DNA from: Bradyrhizobium arachidis
Lineage (GTDB): Bacteria; Pseudomonadota; Alphaproteobacteria; Rhizobiales; Xanthobacteraceae
DNA: 64,000 bases
Assembly: GCF_024758505.1 (NCBI RefSeq)
Contig: NZ_CP077970.1
Coordinates: 8,370,001 to 8,434,000 of the forward strand
Direction of reading: 5' to 3'
Shown: one piece after another, positions 62,152-64,000 of the stretch
Layout: every line of letters begins with the position of its first letter
How positions within the stretch are numbered: the stretch's first letter is position 1
Translations under genes and position numbers: made by a program
The notes under the pieces: model-generated
Told to the model about the DNA's origin: nothing
Seen by the model: the letters and a program-made list of their open reading frames with translations, nothing else
The model's database searches: none

Positions 62152-63709
62152 CGCTGTCATCCTCACTGGATTCGGCGACCGCAAGGATGTCGTCCTCCGC
62201 GGCGCCGGCGGGAAACTCGGCAACCGTACGCCCGCCCCTCAGCACGACGATGCGATCGCAGAGGCCGATCAGCTCCGGCATTTCGCTGGAGGCGACGAGA
62301 ATGCCGACGCCCTGCGCGGCGAGCTCGCGGATCCTGGCGTAGATCTCGCCCTTCGCGCCGACATCCACGCCGCGCGTCGGCTCGTCGAGCAGAAGCAGGC
62401 GCGGCTCGCCAAGCACCTCCTTGGCGAGTGCGACCTTCTGCTGGTTGCCTCCGGAGAGGGCGCCGACCGCGAGCTCCGGGCGCGGCGGCCGCACGTCGAA
62501 TGACTTGATCGCCTGACGGGCGAGCCTGCCCTGGCGCGCTTGCGACATCAGGAAGAACGGCGACACGCGCCGCAGCACCGAGGCGACGAGGTTGCGTTCG
62601 ACGCTGTCGCGCAGCATCAGGCCGGCGCCGCGGCGATCGTCGCTGACAAAGGCGACGCCGGCGCGGCGCGCCTCCGGGATAGAGGTCAGCCGCGCCGGCC
62701 GGTCCTCGACCTCGACGCGGCCCGACCAGGCACCGGGACCGCCCGCGCCATAAAGCGCAGAGAGCAGCTCGGTCCGTCCCGCGCCCATGATGCCGGCGAG
62801 ACCGACGACCTCGCCGGCGCGCACGTCGAGCGAGACCTCGCGCGGCGCCCGCCAGCCGGCCCGCTGCCGGCGCGGGCGCCAGGCGGCCCGCTCCAGATGC
62901 AGCACACGGCCGCCGAACGCGCCGCTGCGGCGCGGATAGAGCTCTGCGAGCGGCCGTCCGACGAGCAGCGCCACGAGATCGGATTGCGGCGCAGTCGGCG
63001 GCGCCGTCCCTGCGATCCTGCCATCGCGCAGGACAGTCACGCGGTCGGCGACGCGCGGCACCTCTTCGAGCCGATGCGAGATGTAGACGATGCCGACACC
63101 GCGCCTTGCGATCTCGCGCATCACATGAAACAGCCGCTGCACCTCCGCGGCGGTCAACGCGGCCGTCGGCTCGTCCATCACGAGAATTCGCGACGCGTAG
63201 GTCAGGGCTTTTGCGATCGCGACGATCTGCCGCCGACCGACCGACAATTCACCGACCGGCTGATCGACATCCACATCGAAGCCGATCTCATCGAGCCTCG
63301 CCCGCGCCGCGCGGCGCATCGCGCCGCCGTCGAGCACGCCTGCCCGCGTCAATTCCCGGCCGAGGAACAGGTTGGCCGTCACATCGAGGCTCGGGACGAG
63401 ATCGAGCTCCTGAAAGATCGTCGCGACGCCCGCGGCCTGCGCCGTGCGTGGATCGGTGAAGCGGACGGCGGCTCCGTCGATGCGGATCTCGCCCTGATCC
63501 GGCGCGATCACGCCGGAGAGAACATTCATCAGGGTCGACTTGCCTGCGCCGTTCTCGCCAAGCAGCGCGTGGATTTCGCCGCTCCTGAGATCGAAATCGA
63601 CGCCGCGCAGGGCCTGCGCGCCGCCAAAGCTCTTGACGATGCCGCGCATGGCGAGCAGCGGGGCTTCGGAGCCCAGGGTTTGGGAGCTCGTGTGAGAGCC
63701 CGTGCTCAT
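62144..63709 (-). CDS. Sugar ABC transporter ATPase (RbsA/MglA-like)
   Basis: A 521-residue protein with two ABC domains. The first has GENGAGKSTLMNVL, LSVGRRQIVAIAKALTYASRILVMDEPTAALT; the second has a degenerate Walker A (GIMGAGRTELLSAL), LSGGNQQKVALAKEVLGEPRLLLLDEPTRGVD. This double layout is typical of sugar importers. Start ATG 63709 overlaps the lacI stop (ATGA). The frame is open further upstream but in the shadow of lacI. Confidence 0.94.
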   Translation of the reverse strand: MSTGSHTSSQTLGSEAPLLAMRGIVKSFGGAQALRGVDFDLRSGEIHALLGENGAGKSTLMNVLSGVIAPDQGEIRIDGAAVRFTDPRTAQAAGVATIFQELDLVPSLDVTANLFLGRELTRAGVLDGGAMRRAARARLDEIGFDVDVDQPVGELSVGRRQIVAIAKALTYASRILVMDEPTAALTAAEVQRLFHVMREIARRGVGIVYISHRLEEVPRVADRVTVLRDGRIAGTAPPTAPQSDLVALLVGRPLAELYPRRSGAFGGRVLHLERAAWRPRRQRAGWRAPREVSLDVRAGEVVGLAGIMGAGRTELLSALYGAGGPGAWSGRVEVEDRPARLTSIPEARRAGVAFVSDDRRGAGLMLRDSVERNLVASVLRRVSPFFLMSQARQGRLARQAIKSFDVRPPRPELAVGALSGGNQQKVALAKEVLGEPRLLLLDEPTRGVDVGAKGEIYARIRELAAQGVGILVASSEMPELIGLCDRIVVLRGGRTVAEFPAGAAEDDILAVAESSEDDSDE

Positions 63710-64000
63710 TTCGGCCTCGCGCAGGATTCGCGCTCGATGATGAGAGCGTCGAGCTGAATGGTGCGCCGCGCGCCTTGCGGAGCGGCAATCCGCTCCATGA
63801 GCAGGAAGGCGGCGCGCCGGCCGATCTCGGCGCAGGGCTGCGCGACCAGGGTCAGGCGCGGCTCGAAGCAATCGGCCCATTCGAAATCGTCGAAGCCGAC
63901 AATCGAGATATCCTTTGGCACCCGCAATCCGCGCTTGTGGATCGCCTTCATGATGCCGATCGTCGCGAGGTTGTTGCCGCCGACCAATGCGGTGGGTGGC
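63706..64000 (-). CDS. LacI-family regulator (N-terminal part beyond the window)
   Basis: The last 98 codons of a LacI/GalR-type repressor: PPTALVGGNNLATIGIMKA at the window edge, then KRGLRVPKDISIVGFDDFEWADCFEPRLTLVAQPCAEIGRRAAFLLMERI. The HTH and most of the sugar-binding domain lie beyond 64000. Its TGA overlaps the ATPase ATG, so it is first in the sugar operon and probably its repressor. The effector should be the transported sugar. Confidence 0.93.
   Translation of the reverse strand, partial: PPTALVGGNNLATIGIMKAIHKRGLRVPKDISIVGFDDFEWADCFEPRLTLVAQPCAEIGRRAAFLLMERIAAPQGARRTIQLDALIIERESCARPK

Overview
The window is a 64 kb piece of a high-GC alphaproteobacterial chromosome. I would place it in Bradyrhizobium or a close relative (Nitrobacteraceae). 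The reasons are the codon usage, a chlorite dismutase very close to the one I remember from Nitrobacter, a GGAAC-N16-CGTT general-stress promoter in front of dps, many short extragenic palindromes, and the skeleton dnaG / yqeY / carA / carB / greA. This is recognition from memory, not a database result.

Layout. 1-9.9 kb: dnaG (cut by the left edge), a chlorite dismutase, a GGCT-like protein, a transglutaminase-like protein, an N-formylglutamate amidohydrolase, a DUF3592 protein, a LysE exporter, an LVIVD-repeat secreted protein, and an ArsR-SRPBCC-SRPBCC operon with a visible operator. 10-19.1 kb: two tandem DUF2189 genes sharing a near-identical patch, a hybrid sensor kinase, and a minus-strand run of epoxide hydrolase, acyl-CoA synthetase, MarR regulator, NTF2-like and membrane protein, then yqeY. 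19-29 kb: carA, a cupin, a DUF1254 protein, a patch of gene debris, an M4 protease with its likely inhibitor (emfourin), dps, a methyltransferase, a tRNA-Cys-like gene, and a divergent ArsR/MFS pair. 29-41 kb: carB, greA, DoxX, Lrp, trxB, LysR, a probable small RNA, a DapA-family enzyme, two tandem 49-residue membrane proteins, and an orphan ParA. 41-59.9 kb: an accessory region described below. 60-64 kb: a sugar ABC operon (LacI, ATPase, permease, binding protein).

The accessory region is the unusual part. It starts at an intact AEC-family transporter gene (41131..42075). At least six partial copies of that gene, mostly of its 3' end, lie between unrelated genes as far as 58.3 kb. The same stretch holds four complete and at least three fragmentary genes for orphan ABC-type substrate-binding proteins, which share 3' ends and short 3' flanks. 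It ends with a two-gene DUF5343 plus HEPN (Swt1-like) cassette beside a decayed tRNA-Asp-like sequence. I see no transposase, integrase or CRISPR array. The pattern looks like repeated duplication and insertion by homologous recombination or by an element since lost.

How genes work together: carA and carB supply the two subunits of carbamoyl-phosphate synthetase from separate transcription units about 8 kb apart. The M4 protease and emfourin form an enzyme-inhibitor pair. The ArsR-SRPBCC genes overlap and should be one autoregulated transcript. The LacI, ABC ATPase and permease genes overlap, and the binding-protein gene follows them. DUF5343 and HEPN overlap by 8 bases and are probably one functional module, possibly defensive.
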